Part shown: one piece after another, positions 1 through 10,274 of the stretch
How the letters are laid out: each line of letters begins with the position of its first letter
Numbering within the stretch: position 1 is the stretch's first letter
From: Calothrix sp. PCC 7507
GTDB taxonomy: Bacteria; Cyanobacteriota; Cyanobacteriia; Cyanobacteriales; Nostocaceae
Direction: 5' to 3'
DNA length: 64,000 bases
Assembly: GCF_000316575.1 (NCBI RefSeq)
Contig: NC_019682.1
Coordinates: forward strand, 6,745,501 to 6,809,500
Notes under the pieces: generated by a model
The model's input: only the letters and a program-made list of their open reading frames with translations
Database searches by the model: none
Told to the model about the DNA's origin: nothing
Program-made: the position numbers and the translations under genes

Positions 1-1520
1 GTGGTAACTTCCGCAGCGCCGAAAATCACCTCTTCAGCGGCGCGACCACCCAAAGCACCAGTAATCCTGGCTTTGAGTTGAGAACGGGAAATTAACCCCT
101 GTTCTTCATTGGGGGTGAACCAAGTTAAACCTTGGGCTTGTCCCCGTGGAATCAAGGTAACTTTTTGTACTGGGTCATGGTCCTTTAATAATGTTCCTAC
201 TAAGGCATGACCAATTTCGTGGTAAGCAATCAAGCGCTTGCTCTTGCTGTCTACCAGGGGAGTACCTTCCATCCCGGCGACTACGCGATCCACAGCGTCA
301 TCAATTTCGCCGAGGGTAATCGCTTCTTTGCGTCTTCTGGCGGTGAGAATTGCTGCTTCGTTGAGTAAGTTAGCTAAGTCAGCACCGGTAAAACCAGGAG
401 TGCGTCGGGCGATCGCATCTAGGGAAACACTAGGATCAAGTTTTTTGTTCCGTGCGTGGACTTGTAAAATTTCCAAGCGCCCTTTAATGTCTGGTGCATC
501 AACAGTTACTTGTCTATCAAAACGACCAGGACGCAACAATGCTGAGTCTAGTACGTCGGGACGGTTAGTGGCAGCAATAATAATGATGCCTGTATTACCT
601 TCAAAACCATCCATTTCGGTGAGCAGTTGGTTGAGGGTTTGTTCTCTTTCATCGTTACCGCCACCGATACCAGCACCCCGTTGTCTACCTACAGCATCAA
701 TTTCATCAATAAAGATGATACAAGGGGCGTTATCTTTGGCCTTCTTAAACAAGTCACGGACACGGGATGCACCAACACCGACAAACATTTCCACGAATTC
801 CGAACCGGAAATACTGAAGAAAGGTACACCAGCTTCCCCAGCGATCGCTTTTGCGAGGAGGGTTTTACCTGTACCAGGAGGACCGACTAACAGCACGCCT
901 TTGGGAATTCGTGCGCCAACAGCAGTAAATCTTTCTGGCTGTTTCAGGAAGGTGACGACTTCTTGCAGTTCTTCCTTCGCTTCCTCAATCCCGGCTACAT
1001 CATTAAATTTCACCCCAGTCTTAGCCTCCATTTGGAAGCGCGCACGGGATTTGCCGAAGTTCATCGCTTGTCCAGGTCCACCAGGGAGATTGCTAGAACG
1101 ACGGAACAAAAAGAACAATCCAGTAATCAATAAAATTGGGAACACCAAATTCCCCAACAGTCCCCAGATAGCGCCATCATTCCGCATCGGGTGAGCGTCA
1201 AAACTGATGCCTTTTGTTTTCAGCTTGGTAATTAACTCAGGAGCATTCACAGGTAGATCTACCCGCCACCGCTGCACGCGATTTTCGATATCTTGATCTA
1301 CCGCTTCAATAATTGCCGTTCTACCACCTTCATATAGATCCACACTGGTAACGCGATCGGCATCCAAGTATTCCAGAAAGCGACCGTATGTCATGCGGGT
1401 ATTGGCTGCATTCTTACTGCTGTCAGCAGGCGCACCAGCAAATGCCCCTTGCCAAAAGAAAAAGCCAATTACCAAAGCAGGCAATGTCCAGAGTACTAGG
1501 ACTTTCCAGGAGAATTTCAT
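1..1520 (-). CDS. ftsH: ATP-dependent zinc metalloprotease FtsH (3' end outside window)
   Basis: Membrane-bound AAA+ protease that extracts and degrades membrane and soluble proteins; in cyanobacteria FtsH complexes act in photosystem II repair and stress responses (family knowledge). About 506 of the usual ~630 residues are present; the C-terminus lies beyond base 1. The start is ATG at 1520. Visible in order: an N-terminal membrane segment, a periplasmic/lumenal domain, a second membrane segment around residues 120-140 ending in FFLFRR, Walker A GPPGTGK near residue 211, Walker [12 protein letters not shown] near 268, the second region of homology with RPGRFDRQV, and the zinc site HEIGH near residue 432. 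All catalytic motifs in the visible part are intact. Which FtsH paralogue it is cannot be told from this fragment. Confidence 0.97.
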   Translation of the reverse strand, partial: MKFSWKVLVLWTLPALVIGFFFWQGAFAGAPADSSKNAANTRMTYGRFLEYLDADRVTSVDLYEGGRTAIIEAVDQDIENRVQRWRVDLPVNAPELITKLKTKGISFDAHPMRNDGAIWGLLGNLVFPILLITGLFFLFRRSSNLPGGPGQAMNFGKSRARFQMEAKTGVKFNDVAGIEEAKEELQEVVTFLKQPERFTAVGARIPKGVLLVGPPGTGKTLLAKAIAGEAGVPFFSISGSEFVEMFVGVGASRVRDLFKKAKDNAPCIIFIDEIDAVGRQRGAGIGGGNDEREQTLNQLLTEMDGFEGNTGIIIIAATNRPDVLDSALLRPGRFDRQVTVDAPDIKGRLEILQVHARNKKLDPSVSLDAIARRTPGFTGADLANLLNEAAILTARRRKEAITLGEIDDAVDRVVAGMEGTPLVDSKSKRLIAYHEIGHALVGTLLKDHDPVQKVTLIPRGQAQGLTWFTPNEEQGLISRSQLKARITGALGGRAAEEVIFGAAEVT

Positions 1521-1992
1521 TTTAATTTGCCTCTAGATACCAATACAAATCATCAGCTTTCGCAACCGAATGTTACAGATCAAGGATGAAGTATAAAATC
1601 TCTCATTTTCATCAATGACTACGTTCCCCGAAAGCGGAGACGAAGTCTAAATCCTTGACACTTCATTCTTTTTGTGGAAACTTCTTATTTTCACCCTTCA
1701 TCCTTGATGCTTCATCCTTTTTTGGTCACCAGCATAGTTGTGCAACGGATCTGAATAAATCCATTTTTTTAATTTGATGTCTTACATGCATCGTTACAGC
1801 AACTGTAAGGGCGTTACAGGGGATCAATAACGACGACAAGAATCTTAATTAAAGTTAACTTAATTTTAATACATTATTGCGCCAGAAAAGCGATCGATGA
1901 CAAGGATTCAGGCATAGGGCGTGGAATTTTCCCATATTGAAGGGGATGGGGGAGATGGGGAGGATGGGGGAGTTCTCTAATAATTTACCAAT
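1521..1992. other. Intergenic region upstream of ftsH
   Basis: This AT-rich stretch should hold the ftsH promoter on the minus strand. It contains loose repeats of a CATCCTTGA/TTCATCC type around 1580-1720 and a short palindromic piece (TTCCCCGAAAGCGGAGACG) near 1624. I see no open frame with coding character and no clear promoter hexamers. Confidence 0.5.
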
Positions 1993-2032
1993 ACCCAGTC
2001 CCCAGTCCCCAGTCCCCAGTCCCCAATCCCCC
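1993..2032. repeat. Heptameric STRR, CCCCAGT/CCCCAAT
   Basis: About five tandem copies of the cyanobacterial heptamer CCCCA(G/A)T start directly after the stop codon of the minus-strand gene at 2034. The same repeat family recurs at 34999-35083 and 53301-53446. Confidence 0.9.
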
Positions 2033-2033
2033 A

Positions 2034-2528
2034 TTACTTAACTTCCGAAATTTGTAGAGTGTAAGGGAAATATTTGCCTTGCTCATAGGAACCGACCCAA
2101 ATCCGGTAAGTTCCTGGCAGCCATTCACCAACCATGCCAGGATTTTGACCGTTAAACTCGTCATTACACCATGTGCCGCCAGGACCGCTAATAATCAGGG
2201 TAGTATCTGCGGGACTCTGAACTTGTAGCTTTAGGTAGTCAAATTTACTTGTCAATACTAAGGTATGGTCTGGTGCTTCATCAACAAATCCGGTGCATGG
2301 ACCAGTAGCGGTTTCTACTCTTTTAGCAACTTGGTTCCCAGGTACTGAGCCGCCACTCATGCCGCGAACTGTGAAGGGATCTGGAGAAAACTTATGGCCA
2401 ATGCTAATATCTCCAAAGATTGGGGGCGCTTGTTGAGCATCCACCCCGGCATGAATTGCCGATGTAACGAAGAGTGTAAATATCGTCAACGATAATCTTA
2501 TTCCTCTATTGAGCAATGGTTGCGGCAT
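2034..2528 (-). CDS. Secreted hypothetical protein, possible PPC-like beta domain
   Basis: This 164-residue protein has an N-terminal hydrophobic signal segment (about residues 8-28, ending in a plausible ALA-type site near AIHAGVDAQ), so it is probably exported to the periplasm. The mature part has a Cys pair (TGPCTGF and TWCNDEF) and motifs such as LIISGPGGTWCND and GTYRIWVGSYEQG. These resemble the beta-sandwich pre-peptidase C-terminal (PPC) type domains found in many cyanobacterial secreted proteins. No catalytic residues are recognisable. The start is ATG at 2528. It stands alone between ftsH and gltX, all on the minus strand. The function is unknown and the PPC resemblance is my inference from pattern, not from a search. 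Confidence 0.75.
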   Translation of the reverse strand: MPQPLLNRGIRLSLTIFTLFVTSAIHAGVDAQQAPPIFGDISIGHKFSPDPFTVRGMSGGSVPGNQVAKRVETATGPCTGFVDEAPDHTLVLTSKFDYLKLQVQSPADTTLIISGPGGTWCNDEFNGQNPGMVGEWLPGTYRIWVGSYEQGKYFPYTLQISEVK

Positions 2529-2686
2529 TTTGATTATATGTTTATCTCAGTGTTGTTGAAGACATGAATTTTACACACCAAGTTCCCTATGTGAGCATAA
2601 TTGACTACAAATGTTAGATTTTAAATTTAGGGATTTAGCTCTGAAAGGGTGACAGTCTTCTGTGGCTACTTGACTTGATTATGAAT

Positions 2687-2710
2687 AGGGGCACACCTTT
2701 GTGCGCCCCT
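2687..2710. repeat. Short palindrome AGGGGCACAC/GTGCGCCCCT
   Basis: Ten-base arms with one mismatch are separated by CTTT. It lies downstream of the gltX stop. It may act as a transcription stop for gltX, although no T-run follows. Similar short GGGGC-N-GCCCC palindromes occur elsewhere in the window (for example near 28695 and 31800). Confidence 0.5.
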
Positions 2711-2816
2711 AAAATCTAAAATATTTGCAAAACCTGAAATTAATGCTGGTTGCTGAGTACGTTCAGTGTACTCCTACGGGGAAGCAAGCTACGCGATCGC
2801 ATCTCTGACAGTAGAA

Positions 2817-4262
2817 TTATTTTGTCGAAGACATCGCTTGACTCAAGCGAGGCTGATCTAAGCCAATCTGATGCAGTAGCAACCAAGATTGTATCAGGTC
2901 GGGGCCGTGAACATCACCGGTTAAAGCGGCTCTGAGCGATCGCATTACCAGCCCTTTCTTCACATTTTGCGCTTTCACCACCTGTTTAATAATCTCCTGC
3001 GCTATATCTGCTGATAGTTGCGGTTGCTGTTCTAACGCAGCGAGAATCGCCTTGAGAGCATCTGCAGAACCTGCTTGTTGCAACTGCTTACTAGCCTCTT
3101 CGCTAAATTCCACTGTGTCGGTGAAAAACAGTTGGCTTTGCTCTACAGCATCTTTCAAGCGTGTCAAGCTGGCGCTAATTAAAGTCACCAACTCCTCTAA
3201 CCAAGGACGTTCTCTTCCCCTATCAAATTTATACCCAGCTTCTTGCCAGTAAGGTATCAGCAAGTCTGTGAGTTTATCTACTGGCGTACTGTGGATATAC
3301 TGACTATTCAACCAATCCAGTTTTGCCCAGTCAAACTTAGCACCTGCTTTATTGACGCGCTCAAAGCTAAATTCTTTGGCTGCTGCTTCTAAGGTGAATA
3401 TTTCTTGAGTTGAGTCTGGGGGAGACCAACCCAACAAGGTCATATAGTTCACCAAGCCTTCAGCAGTGAAACCTAATTGCTGAAAGTCAGAGATAGAAGT
3501 AACTCCATCCCGTTTAGAGAGCTTGCGTCCATCTAAACTCAAAATTAGGGGTGTGTGAGCAAAGTCTGGTATCTTCGCCCCCAAGGCTTCGTATAGTAGA
3601 ATTTGCTTGGCGGTGTTAGCGATGTGGTCTTCGCCGCGAATCACATGGCTAATTTGCATATCGATGTCATCAACCACAACGACAAAGTTGTATAACGGCT
3701 GACCCACACCTGCTTCCGAAGCCCGGGCGATGACCATATCACCACCCAAATCGCTACCTCGCCAAGACATTGTTCCCCGCACTAAGTCATGCCAAACAAT
3801 TTCCCGCTCATTAGCAATTTTAAAGCGAATCACATAGCTGCGACCCTCGGCTTCAAAGGCAGCCTGTTGTTCTGGAGTGAGATTGCGGTGACGGTTGTCA
3901 TAACGCGGTGCTTCCCCCCTAGCTTTCTGGGCTTCTCTTAGGGCTTCTAATTCTTCAGAGGTGGTGTAGCAGCGGTAAGCTAATCCCCTTTCTAGCAGTT
4001 GTTCTACTGCTGCTTTGTACAGATGCAGGCGTTGGGATTGGAAAAATGGCCCTTCATCCCAGTTCAGCCCCAACCAGCGTAGCCCTGCAAGAATATTATC
4101 AGTATATTCGGGACGCGATCGCTCAAGGTCTGTGTCTTCAATTCGTAGTATAAATGTACCGCCATGATGGCGGGCAAATAACCAGTTAAATACAGCTGTT
4201 CTAGCTGTACCAATGTGCAAATTTCCTGTTGGACTCGGAGCAATACGGACTCTAACAGTCAC
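2817..4262 (-). CDS. gltX: Glutamyl-tRNA synthetase
   Basis: Class I aminoacyl-tRNA synthetase that charges tRNA-Glu with glutamate in the cytoplasm. Glu-tRNA also feeds tetrapyrrole synthesis and, in cyanobacteria, is made on tRNA-Gln for the amidotransferase route (family knowledge). The 481 residues match the bacterial length. The ATP-binding HIGH signature is seen as [10 protein letters not shown] (residues 9-18) and the KMSKS equivalent as KLSKRDG near residue 250. The [12 protein letters not shown] segment of the catalytic fold and the C-terminal anticodon-binding region are also present. The start is GTG at 4262. It reads divergently from nothing: tRNA-Asp follows upstream on the same strand after about 135 bases. 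Confidence 0.97.
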   Translation of the reverse strand: MTVRVRIAPSPTGNLHIGTARTAVFNWLFARHHGGTFILRIEDTDLERSRPEYTDNILAGLRWLGLNWDEGPFFQSQRLHLYKAAVEQLLERGLAYRCYTTSEELEALREAQKARGEAPRYDNRHRNLTPEQQAAFEAEGRSYVIRFKIANEREIVWHDLVRGTMSWRGSDLGGDMVIARASEAGVGQPLYNFVVVVDDIDMQISHVIRGEDHIANTAKQILLYEALGAKIPDFAHTPLILSLDGRKLSKRDGVTSISDFQQLGFTAEGLVNYMTLLGWSPPDSTQEIFTLEAAAKEFSFERVNKAGAKFDWAKLDWLNSQYIHSTPVDKLTDLLIPYWQEAGYKFDRGRERPWLEELVTLISASLTRLKDAVEQSQLFFTDTVEFSEEASKQLQQAGSADALKAILAALEQQPQLSADIAQEIIKQVVKAQNVKKGLVMRSLRAALTGDVHGPDLIQSWLLLHQIGLDQPRLSQAMSSTK

Positions 4263-4396
4263 AGTTGATTCTCTCTTTCTATAAATAAGTACTGAGTGCT
4301 GCTGTAACTTGAATCAATAGTTAGTCAATAGTAACTATTTATTAATCTTAAAGTTTCACTCAACTCACTCAGCACTCACAACTTAATAATTTTCTA

Positions 4397-4470
4397 CGGG
4401 ACTGACGGGGCTCGAACCCGCAACTTCCGCCGTGACAGGGCGGTGCTCTAACCAATTGAACTACAGTCCC
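4397..4470 (-). tRNA. tRNA-Asp (GTC)
   Basis: The reverse complement folds into a full cloverleaf. The acceptor stem is GGGACTG/CAGTCCC, the anticodon stem CCGCC/GGCGG, the anticodon loop CTGTCAC with anticodon GTC, and the T-arm GCGGG-TTCGAGC-CCC(G). The discriminator base is G, as expected for tRNA-Asp. CCA is not encoded, which is common in cyanobacteria. Confidence 0.97.
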
Positions 4471-4550
4471 TTAATTTGCAGCTTCTCCATTATGCTCATA
4501 CCGTGGTAATTTGTCAACTCCAGATTATGAAGTTTTTGGAGCTAATATTT

Positions 4551-5102
4551 CTACTGTCGTAAATCTAACAATGAAGGTAAGCCGGAATCAGGCGGCGGCG
4601 ATGGACTTTTAAGTCCCCTCTCACTGCGAAGTTCACTGTACTGGCTAGGAATATTAACTGGTATTGAATTCTGGAAGTTCTTGCTCCCTTGATACCCAGA
4701 TAATACAGCCAGCTCATTTAAGGATTGAACTCCAGAATAGAACTTACCGTTAATTTCCCAAGTGGGATAGCCTTGAATTTTAGCTGCTTTACACAAGTCT
4801 GACTGAGAATTTTTCCCTTGAGGATCACATTCAATACGGTTAATAAAATTGAACGCCTGCTGACCAAACAGATATATTTGCTTGTAGCAGTAGCTACACC
4901 AATAAGCACCGTAAAGTTTAACTTTTTTTTGTTGCAGATGTTGTGCTAAGGCTATTTCTGCTGTTCCAGAAGAGCTTTCTACGTTAATAACTACTCCTTG
5001 ACTACTGCTGTTCAATTCTTGAGCAGAAGAGGAGGAAGCGCCGACTGTCAAGGATAGTAAAAATATAGTCAGCCAATGGCGTAACTGGGTGTGAGATAAC
5101 AT
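4551..5102 (-). CDS. Exported thioredoxin-fold protein, like the C-terminal domain of cyanobacterial VKOR
   Basis: This 183-residue protein has an N-terminal signal/anchor (about residues 10-28). It then has a thioredoxin-like core with YGAYWCSYCYKQIYLFG, giving a CxxC at Cys69/Cys72, and a cis-Pro region GYPTWEINGK. This pattern matches the thioredoxin domain fused to the C-terminus of cyanobacterial vitamin K epoxide reductase homologues. Here the domain stands alone without the four-helix VKOR part. A role in periplasmic or lumenal disulfide exchange is inferred. It lies 66 bases downstream of two kinase genes on the same strand and is probably cotranscribed. The last ~35 residues are Ser/Pro-rich and look disordered. 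Confidence 0.82.
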   Translation of the reverse strand: MLSHTQLRHWLTIFLLSLTVGASSSSAQELNSSSQGVVINVESSSGTAEIALAQHLQQKKVKLYGAYWCSYCYKQIYLFGQQAFNFINRIECDPQGKNSQSDLCKAAKIQGYPTWEINGKFYSGVQSLNELAVLSGYQGSKNFQNSIPVNIPSQYSELRSERGLKSPSPPPDSGLPSLLDLRQ

Positions 5103-5168
5103 GTGTTGTGGCTACTTGTCTTGGTCAGCAAGCAAATCAATATCATGAATTTTAGCTCAATTTCTCAG

Positions 5169-6761
5169 TTATTGGTTCAAAATAACCGGGGTCATAACCT
5201 GCGACTTAGACGAGAGTTGCTGCTGTATGCGAAATTGCATCTGCTTATATTCCTGCTTCAACAGGTTTTTGCTCAACTCAGATTTCGAGGAGGGTGGTAA
5301 ATTTTTGCTCTGTTCTACCCAAATTTTCAACATTTGCCGTTGACTTTGATCAACGTAACAGCTGAGAACGTTGGTACAAGAATGAGGATTTTCCAGAGTG
5401 AAGAAAATCAAAGGGTAGCGTTCATTTTCTGCTAATGAACAAACCATGCTCTGATTTTGGGGATTTTGCATGTCTAGATAACAGGGTAACCACTTTGGTC
5501 CGAGTTTTTGATTGTAGAGGACTGTCAACCACAACATCATGGGGTGAGGTGATGTGACGAAGATAAACTGGTTGTAACGGGTAGAAGCCGCACGGTTTTT
5601 GATTTCTTGTTTAGACAACATCAGCCATAGTGCTGCTACACTTCCTTGTTCGGTGTCTAATATTTGAGGGAAAACAATTTCTCGAATCGGCTTTTCTTGA
5701 GGCCAAAAAAGTTGCCAGCAGTTTCTTTCTACGGCTAAAGGCAAACCAGATCCCAAAGGAATATTCTGGTTGTTTTTGAAGGCGGGAGCAGCAGGAACGG
5801 AATATTTTTTTTGTTCATATGCTATTTCTCCTCCCCCAAAATTTGTGGGTAGACTCACATAGTTAGACCGAGTTAAATTTCCTAATACGTGCAAAATTTC
5901 CGTAATATTTTGGGGGCGATCGCTTGCTGATTTGGCAAGACAAGACATGATTAAATCATTTAGCTTTTGAGGTAGCTGGAGATGCGGTTTAATATCAGTG
6001 ATCGCTCTTGGTGTTTCAAAGTGATGTGCTTTATACCACGCACCAAAGTAATCTGTTTCTGGTTGCCAAGGTTTTGCGCCTGTGAGCATCTCAAACATCA
6101 TCACACCTAGGCTATAAATATCAGAGCGACTATCTAATTCTCCTCCATCTAGTTGTTCTGGAGAACAGTATGGTAAAGTACCATTAAACCCTTTATTTGT
6201 GCTAATTGAAGCTGCATAATTTAAAAATCTAGCAATACCAAAATCCAGAATTTTTGCTAACTGACCTAATATAGGATCTGGAACAACTAGTATATTAGCA
6301 GGTTTGATATCTCTATGAACTAATGGACAAATTTTACCGTCCATGTCTATGCCTTGATGAGCAGACTGCAAGCCCAAACAAATCTGACGTGTCAGCGTCA
6401 TAAACATTGGCAAAGATATCGGAATTAAATCCTTTAAACTCTTACCAGATAAATATTCCATGACATAGAATGGTTTACCTTCTTCACTGACACCATAATC
6501 ATAAGCCCGCACAATGTGTATACTTTGTTGACTCAAAGCAGCACTCATTAAAGCTTCACGAGCAAAATCTTTTTGCATCTTGGCATCGGAAACAGTATGA
6601 GTTAGGAATTTGATAGCAACTGGTATTCCTCCTAACAAAACATCATTTGCTAAAAAGACCTCACCCATACCTCCTTTGCCAATTAACTGCTTCAGATGGT
6701 AACGATTGGCAAGCAAACCTGTACTTTTACTTTGTGGAGACGCAAATGCACTTTGATTCAC
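5169..6761 (-). CDS. Ser/Thr protein kinase (Hanks type) with cyanobacterial C-terminal extension, copy 2
   Basis: The protein has 530 residues. The kinase domain covers about residues 20-290: Gly-rich loop GKGGMGEV (28-35), catalytic Lys in VAIKF (Lys51), HRDIKPAN (149-156), DFG (173-175) and a GTLPYCSPEQ activation/P+1 segment. All key residues are present, so it should be an active cytoplasmic kinase. No transmembrane segment is evident. The C-terminal ~200 residues form an uncharacterised domain shared with the neighbouring kinase at 6794-8422, with the shared pattern FPQILDTEQG...LWLMLSKQEI. The start is GTG at 6761 with AGAGG about eight bases upstream. Only 32 bases separate it from the upstream kinase, which indicates a tandem duplication in one operon. 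Substrates are unknown. Confidence 0.93.
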   Translation of the reverse strand: MNQSAFASPQSKSTGLLANRYHLKQLIGKGGMGEVFLANDVLLGGIPVAIKFLTHTVSDAKMQKDFAREALMSAALSQQSIHIVRAYDYGVSEEGKPFYVMEYLSGKSLKDLIPISLPMFMTLTRQICLGLQSAHQGIDMDGKICPLVHRDIKPANILVVPDPILGQLAKILDFGIARFLNYAASISTNKGFNGTLPYCSPEQLDGGELDSRSDIYSLGVMMFEMLTGAKPWQPETDYFGAWYKAHHFETPRAITDIKPHLQLPQKLNDLIMSCLAKSASDRPQNITEILHVLGNLTRSNYVSLPTNFGGGEIAYEQKKYSVPAAPAFKNNQNIPLGSGLPLAVERNCWQLFWPQEKPIREIVFPQILDTEQGSVAALWLMLSKQEIKNRAASTRYNQFIFVTSPHPMMLWLTVLYNQKLGPKWLPCYLDMQNPQNQSMVCSLAENERYPLIFFTLENPHSCTNVLSCYVDQSQRQMLKIWVEQSKNLPPSSKSELSKNLLKQEYKQMQFRIQQQLSSKSQVMTPVILNQ

Positions 6762-6793
6762 TCTGACAACCTCTAAGATTTTAATATGTTAAA

Positions 6794-8422
6794 TCAAATT
6801 TTATTTATGTAAAATAAGTGTAAAATTTGATAAAACCATTTATAGACATAATTTTTTAAGCCGACCTTTTGAATTTTTGTTTCTGATTCCAACTTCCGCA
6901 TTATTTCTACTTTTTTTCTTTCATACTCTGCTTTTAAAATAATTTTTGCTTGTTTAGGAGAAATAAATTCATTGGCATTTTCGTTAAGTGTCAACCAGTC
7001 TGTAATTTGCTGACGCTGTTGAGCAGTCAAGCTTAAAGTCATTACATGGATGCAATTATTCGGCTCTTCTAGAGGAAAAAATAGCAAATGATAGTAACCT
7101 GTTTCTGATAAAATACGCAGTATTTTCTGTCCTCTAGTATCTTGTATATCTAAAAAATAGGACAGCCATCGTGTTAGAGAAAATTGAGAATCATATAAAA
7201 CTGTCACCCACAATAGCACTGGAGATACGCTCATTTTACTAATAAATTCAGTGCTATGTGTTTTATCTAAGAATTTGTTAATTTCTTGTTTGGGTAACAT
7301 TGCCCAAACTGTTGGTATTGTCCCTTGGATTGTATGTAATAAATGGGGAAAACTAATTGGTGCTATTGGCTTACTTTTCGGCCAAGTTTTCTGTAAACAC
7401 TCTTGTTCTGATAATGACGTTAAAGGAATTAATTGTAAGGGCAATGCAGGTTGTAAGTTATCACTACTACTAATACTAGGAGGATGATCAAGTTGCCATC
7501 TTACCTGTTCTAAATTTTCTAAAATTTCTTTAATATTTTGTGGGCGATCGCTAACTTCTTTCGCCAAACAACGCATCACTAATTTTTGTAGTTCCTGAGG
7601 TATAGTTGCTTGGGGATTTACCTCTGCAAATGCCGGGGGAGTTTGAAAACGATGAGCTTGATACCAACTACCAAAGGAGTTACTAGTTGATAGAAATGGA
7701 TGTTTTCCTGTCAACATCTCAAACATCAATACTCCTAAACTATAAATATCAGAACGCACATCGAGTAATTTGCGTCCTTCCATATGTTCTGGAGAACAAT
7801 AAGGCAAACTACCGATAAAAGAATCAGTTAGAGTCATACCGCTGCGTTCTGTTAAGAACTTGGCGATGCCAAAATCGAGAATCTTCACAATATCCCCTAA
7901 TTTAGCATCCTTAGTAATAAATATATTTTCTGGTTTAATATCCCTATGAACAATAGGATAAATCTCTCCTTTGAGGGTGATACCTTGATGAGCGCACTGT
8001 AAACCCAAACAAATTTGCTGACAGAGATCCAAAAATTTAGGTATTACTAAATGCTCATTTTTAAGAATCAGTTTTAAGTTTTTTCCTTGGAGATACTCCA
8101 TAACATAAAATGGGGTACTATCCTCAGTGACGCCGTAGCTAAAGACGCGGATAATATTTTTACTTTTACGGCCTAGTTGAGCCCCAATAAAAATTTCTCT
8201 AGCAAAGCGTTGAGACATTTGCTGACTACCTAAACTTAGCAAGAGAATTTTGACAGCAACGGGCATACCACCTTTGGCCACATCTTCTGCTAGGTAAACC
8301 CTACCCATCCCCCCTTTACCAATCAAATCTCTGATTAAATAGCGGTTATTCAGCAATTTTCCTACATAAACATCTAATTCGGTTTTAGAATTGACTGGGT
8401 TGGGAATTTGATTTTGTACCAT
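6794..8422 (-). CDS. Ser/Thr protein kinase (Hanks type) with cyanobacterial C-terminal extension, copy 1
   Basis: The protein has 542 residues and is paralogous to the next gene. The kinase domain runs from about residue 28 to 300, with GKGGMGRV (35-42), VAVK (Lys58), HRDIKPEN (159-166), DFG (183-185) and GSLPYCSPEH. A C-terminal region of about 200 residues (FPHLLHTIQGTIPTVWAMLP...) repeats the fold seen in its neighbour; I do not recognise it as a known domain. It is first in the row kinase-kinase-thioredoxin on the minus strand, starting at ATG 8422 after a 360-base upstream region. The two kinase domains have diverged well beyond recent duplication, so distinct targets are plausible. Confidence 0.93.
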   Translation of the reverse strand: MVQNQIPNPVNSKTELDVYVGKLLNNRYLIRDLIGKGGMGRVYLAEDVAKGGMPVAVKILLLSLGSQQMSQRFAREIFIGAQLGRKSKNIIRVFSYGVTEDSTPFYVMEYLQGKNLKLILKNEHLVIPKFLDLCQQICLGLQCAHQGITLKGEIYPIVHRDIKPENIFITKDAKLGDIVKILDFGIAKFLTERSGMTLTDSFIGSLPYCSPEHMEGRKLLDVRSDIYSLGVLMFEMLTGKHPFLSTSNSFGSWYQAHRFQTPPAFAEVNPQATIPQELQKLVMRCLAKEVSDRPQNIKEILENLEQVRWQLDHPPSISSSDNLQPALPLQLIPLTSLSEQECLQKTWPKSKPIAPISFPHLLHTIQGTIPTVWAMLPKQEINKFLDKTHSTEFISKMSVSPVLLWVTVLYDSQFSLTRWLSYFLDIQDTRGQKILRILSETGYYHLLFFPLEEPNNCIHVMTLSLTAQQRQQITDWLTLNENANEFISPKQAKIILKAEYERKKVEIMRKLESETKIQKVGLKNYVYKWFYQILHLFYINKI

Positions 8423-8783
8423 AAGATGATTTATTAAAATAAATCTAGAAAATCACTGCAATAACTCTCGTTAGAAATTAATTTTATCTGGAAACAATAT
8501 CAAAAATTTTAGAGAGATAAACATGTAAGATAAAAAACACTACAATATTGAGTGAAATTTTGATCAAAATATAGGGAAGTTGTATGCAAAAGCTCTTAAA
8601 TATGGTGTAGCATATTTGCTAGGAGAAGCGAATGAGAAATTCCACGGAAACCCTAAATCTTCGGGATTGATTTGTCTAATTCAGTCAGTGAATATACGGA
8701 AGGCAATAGGCAATGCTCAAGGCTAGTGCTGATAACTATAACTGTTAACTCAAATTTATTAGATAATTCGGGGATATTGTTGT
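8423..8783. other. Intergenic region with the kinase operon promoter
   Basis: AT-rich sequence between the phytase-like gene and the kinase row. It contains a few AGGCAAT-type heptamer units near 8700-8730 and AACTGTT-like units near 8740. I see no convincing gene. Confidence 0.45.
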
Positions 8784-9968
8784 TCAGGAAATGCGGAACA
8801 AGCGGCGAAAGAACCTGATGAGTGGTGATTCGATTTTGAGTTTAAAGGCTAGTATCTGGGTGCGTTGTAAGGAGTTAAAATTGTTGTCGCTAATTAGAAG
8901 TAGTGATGACTGTCCATCTGGAAATTTGGCACCAATGGTTAAGCCTTCAATGTTGTCTAGTGATACTTGTAAAGTTCCCAAATCTAAGAGCTTTTTTTTC
9001 TGTACTGGTTTGATTTTATTCAAGTCAACAGCTAGGAGGCTGTCGATATTTTGAATGTCGTCTGCACCTTCCAAAGAAACTTCAAACAGGGAAATTGCAA
9101 ATCCAAAGCCTGTAAAAGCCCGTTCTAAGCTGAGGAAGTTGCCTTGATTATCGAGGGCTAATAAATCAGGTAATCCGCTAGCAAATTTGCCAGTAAGATT
9201 TAAAAGAGGGGTGACTGGTTCAGTTTGATAGAGATATTCCTTTTCTGGCTGGTTGGTGAGCAGGCTATATTGTAGTATCCGGCAAGGAGTACTGATTTTA
9301 GGTTGAGCTGCTACACCATCTTGAATTAACGCATTTTCGCTGGCTGTAAATAAATTCTTTTCATCGGGTGTGATGGTGAGGCTTTCAAAAGCTAAATTAT
9401 TGCGGATACCTTGCTTACCGTTTTTATCTGGTAAAAATTTGTTTGGGATGGGTAATGTTTTGACTACTTTGCTAGAAGATAGTGAGAACTCTTTAATAAA
9501 AGGATTAATTAATTTATCGACATCGCCTTCAGAAGAAATAAAGACTGTTTCTTTGCTAGTTAAAGCAATGCCTTCTGTGTCACTTGTACTAGGGAGAAAC
9601 TTTTCTCCATTATCATTTAACAGTGTAGTTACTGCAACTGGAGTAACATCACCATCTTTTAGTGAACCTTTGCTGAGGTCTATTTTTAGAGTGTAGAATC
9701 GAGCAGGAGCTTTTTCACTACGATCATCGGAAACAGCATAATAAAGGTCTTTTTTTGTATCGTAGGTAATTCCAGATAAACCTCCTAATTGGGTTTTTTG
9801 AAAGGATAATCCTGTAGGTAAAGTGGCTTGTCCAATAAATTCTATACCAGTGACTATAGTAGCTGCTGATGCTAAATTGCTGAAGAAGAAAACCAAGCTA
9901 ATAATGATAATTGTGATACTAAAGTAAATAATTCTTGGCAAAGTCAATAGTTTTTTAATTAGCTGCAT
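8784..9968 (-). CDS. Esterase-like/phytase-like exported protein
   Basis: This protein belongs to the family annotated as 'esterase-like activity of phytase' (a beta-propeller-like fold). Supporting motifs include LGGLSGITYDTKKDLYYAVSDDRS, SDTEGIALTSKETVFISSEGD, NLAFESLTITPDEKNLFTASE and the C-terminal NIEGLTIGAKF...LLLISDNNF. The frame stays open up to 10049. I prefer the ATG at 9968 because it places a clean signal peptide (MQLIKKLLTLPRI... to NLASAATIV) at the N-terminus; this gives about 394 residues. The substrate is unknown; the family name implies phosphate or organic ester release, and the protein would act in the periplasm or outside the cell. Confidence 0.85.
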   Translation of the reverse strand: MQLIKKLLTLPRIIYFSITIIIISLVFFFSNLASAATIVTGIEFIGQATLPTGLSFQKTQLGGLSGITYDTKKDLYYAVSDDRSEKAPARFYTLKIDLSKGSLKDGDVTPVAVTTLLNDNGEKFLPSTSDTEGIALTSKETVFISSEGDVDKLINPFIKEFSLSSSKVVKTLPIPNKFLPDKNGKQGIRNNLAFESLTITPDEKNLFTASENALIQDGVAAQPKISTPCRILQYSLLTNQPEKEYLYQTEPVTPLLNLTGKFASGLPDLLALDNQGNFLSLERAFTGFGFAISLFEVSLEGADDIQNIDSLLAVDLNKIKPVQKKKLLDLGTLQVSLDNIEGLTIGAKFPDGQSSLLLISDNNFNSLQRTQILAFKLKIESPLIRFFRRLFRIS

Positions 9969-10274
9969 AGATAGCGATCGCTTAATTATGAAAGTCAATA
10001 CACACAATATCACGCTCAAGTCAAGGAATGAGGAGTGGGGGAATGACAAAAATATTCTTCCACTTTTTCACTCATGTAAGTAGATCGGCGTAAATAATTA
10101 TCATTGAGATAAGACAGAATACAGGAGGGAATTGGGTTTGAGCTTCGGTTACTTTTCTTCACATAGTTTGGTTTTATTGTGCCGACTTACTTAAGCGTTG
10201 CGGGACGAAGTCCGGGAATGGAGTTTCTCGCTGCTTTCAATTAACCAAATGAAACAGTAGCGAATAAAGCTTGA

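Noticed and set aside
238-1194. A 318-codon plus-strand frame across the ftsH region
   Set aside because: It is antisense to the intact FtsH coding sequence; its composition (Ser/Thr/Pro/Arg-rich) is that of a shadow frame.
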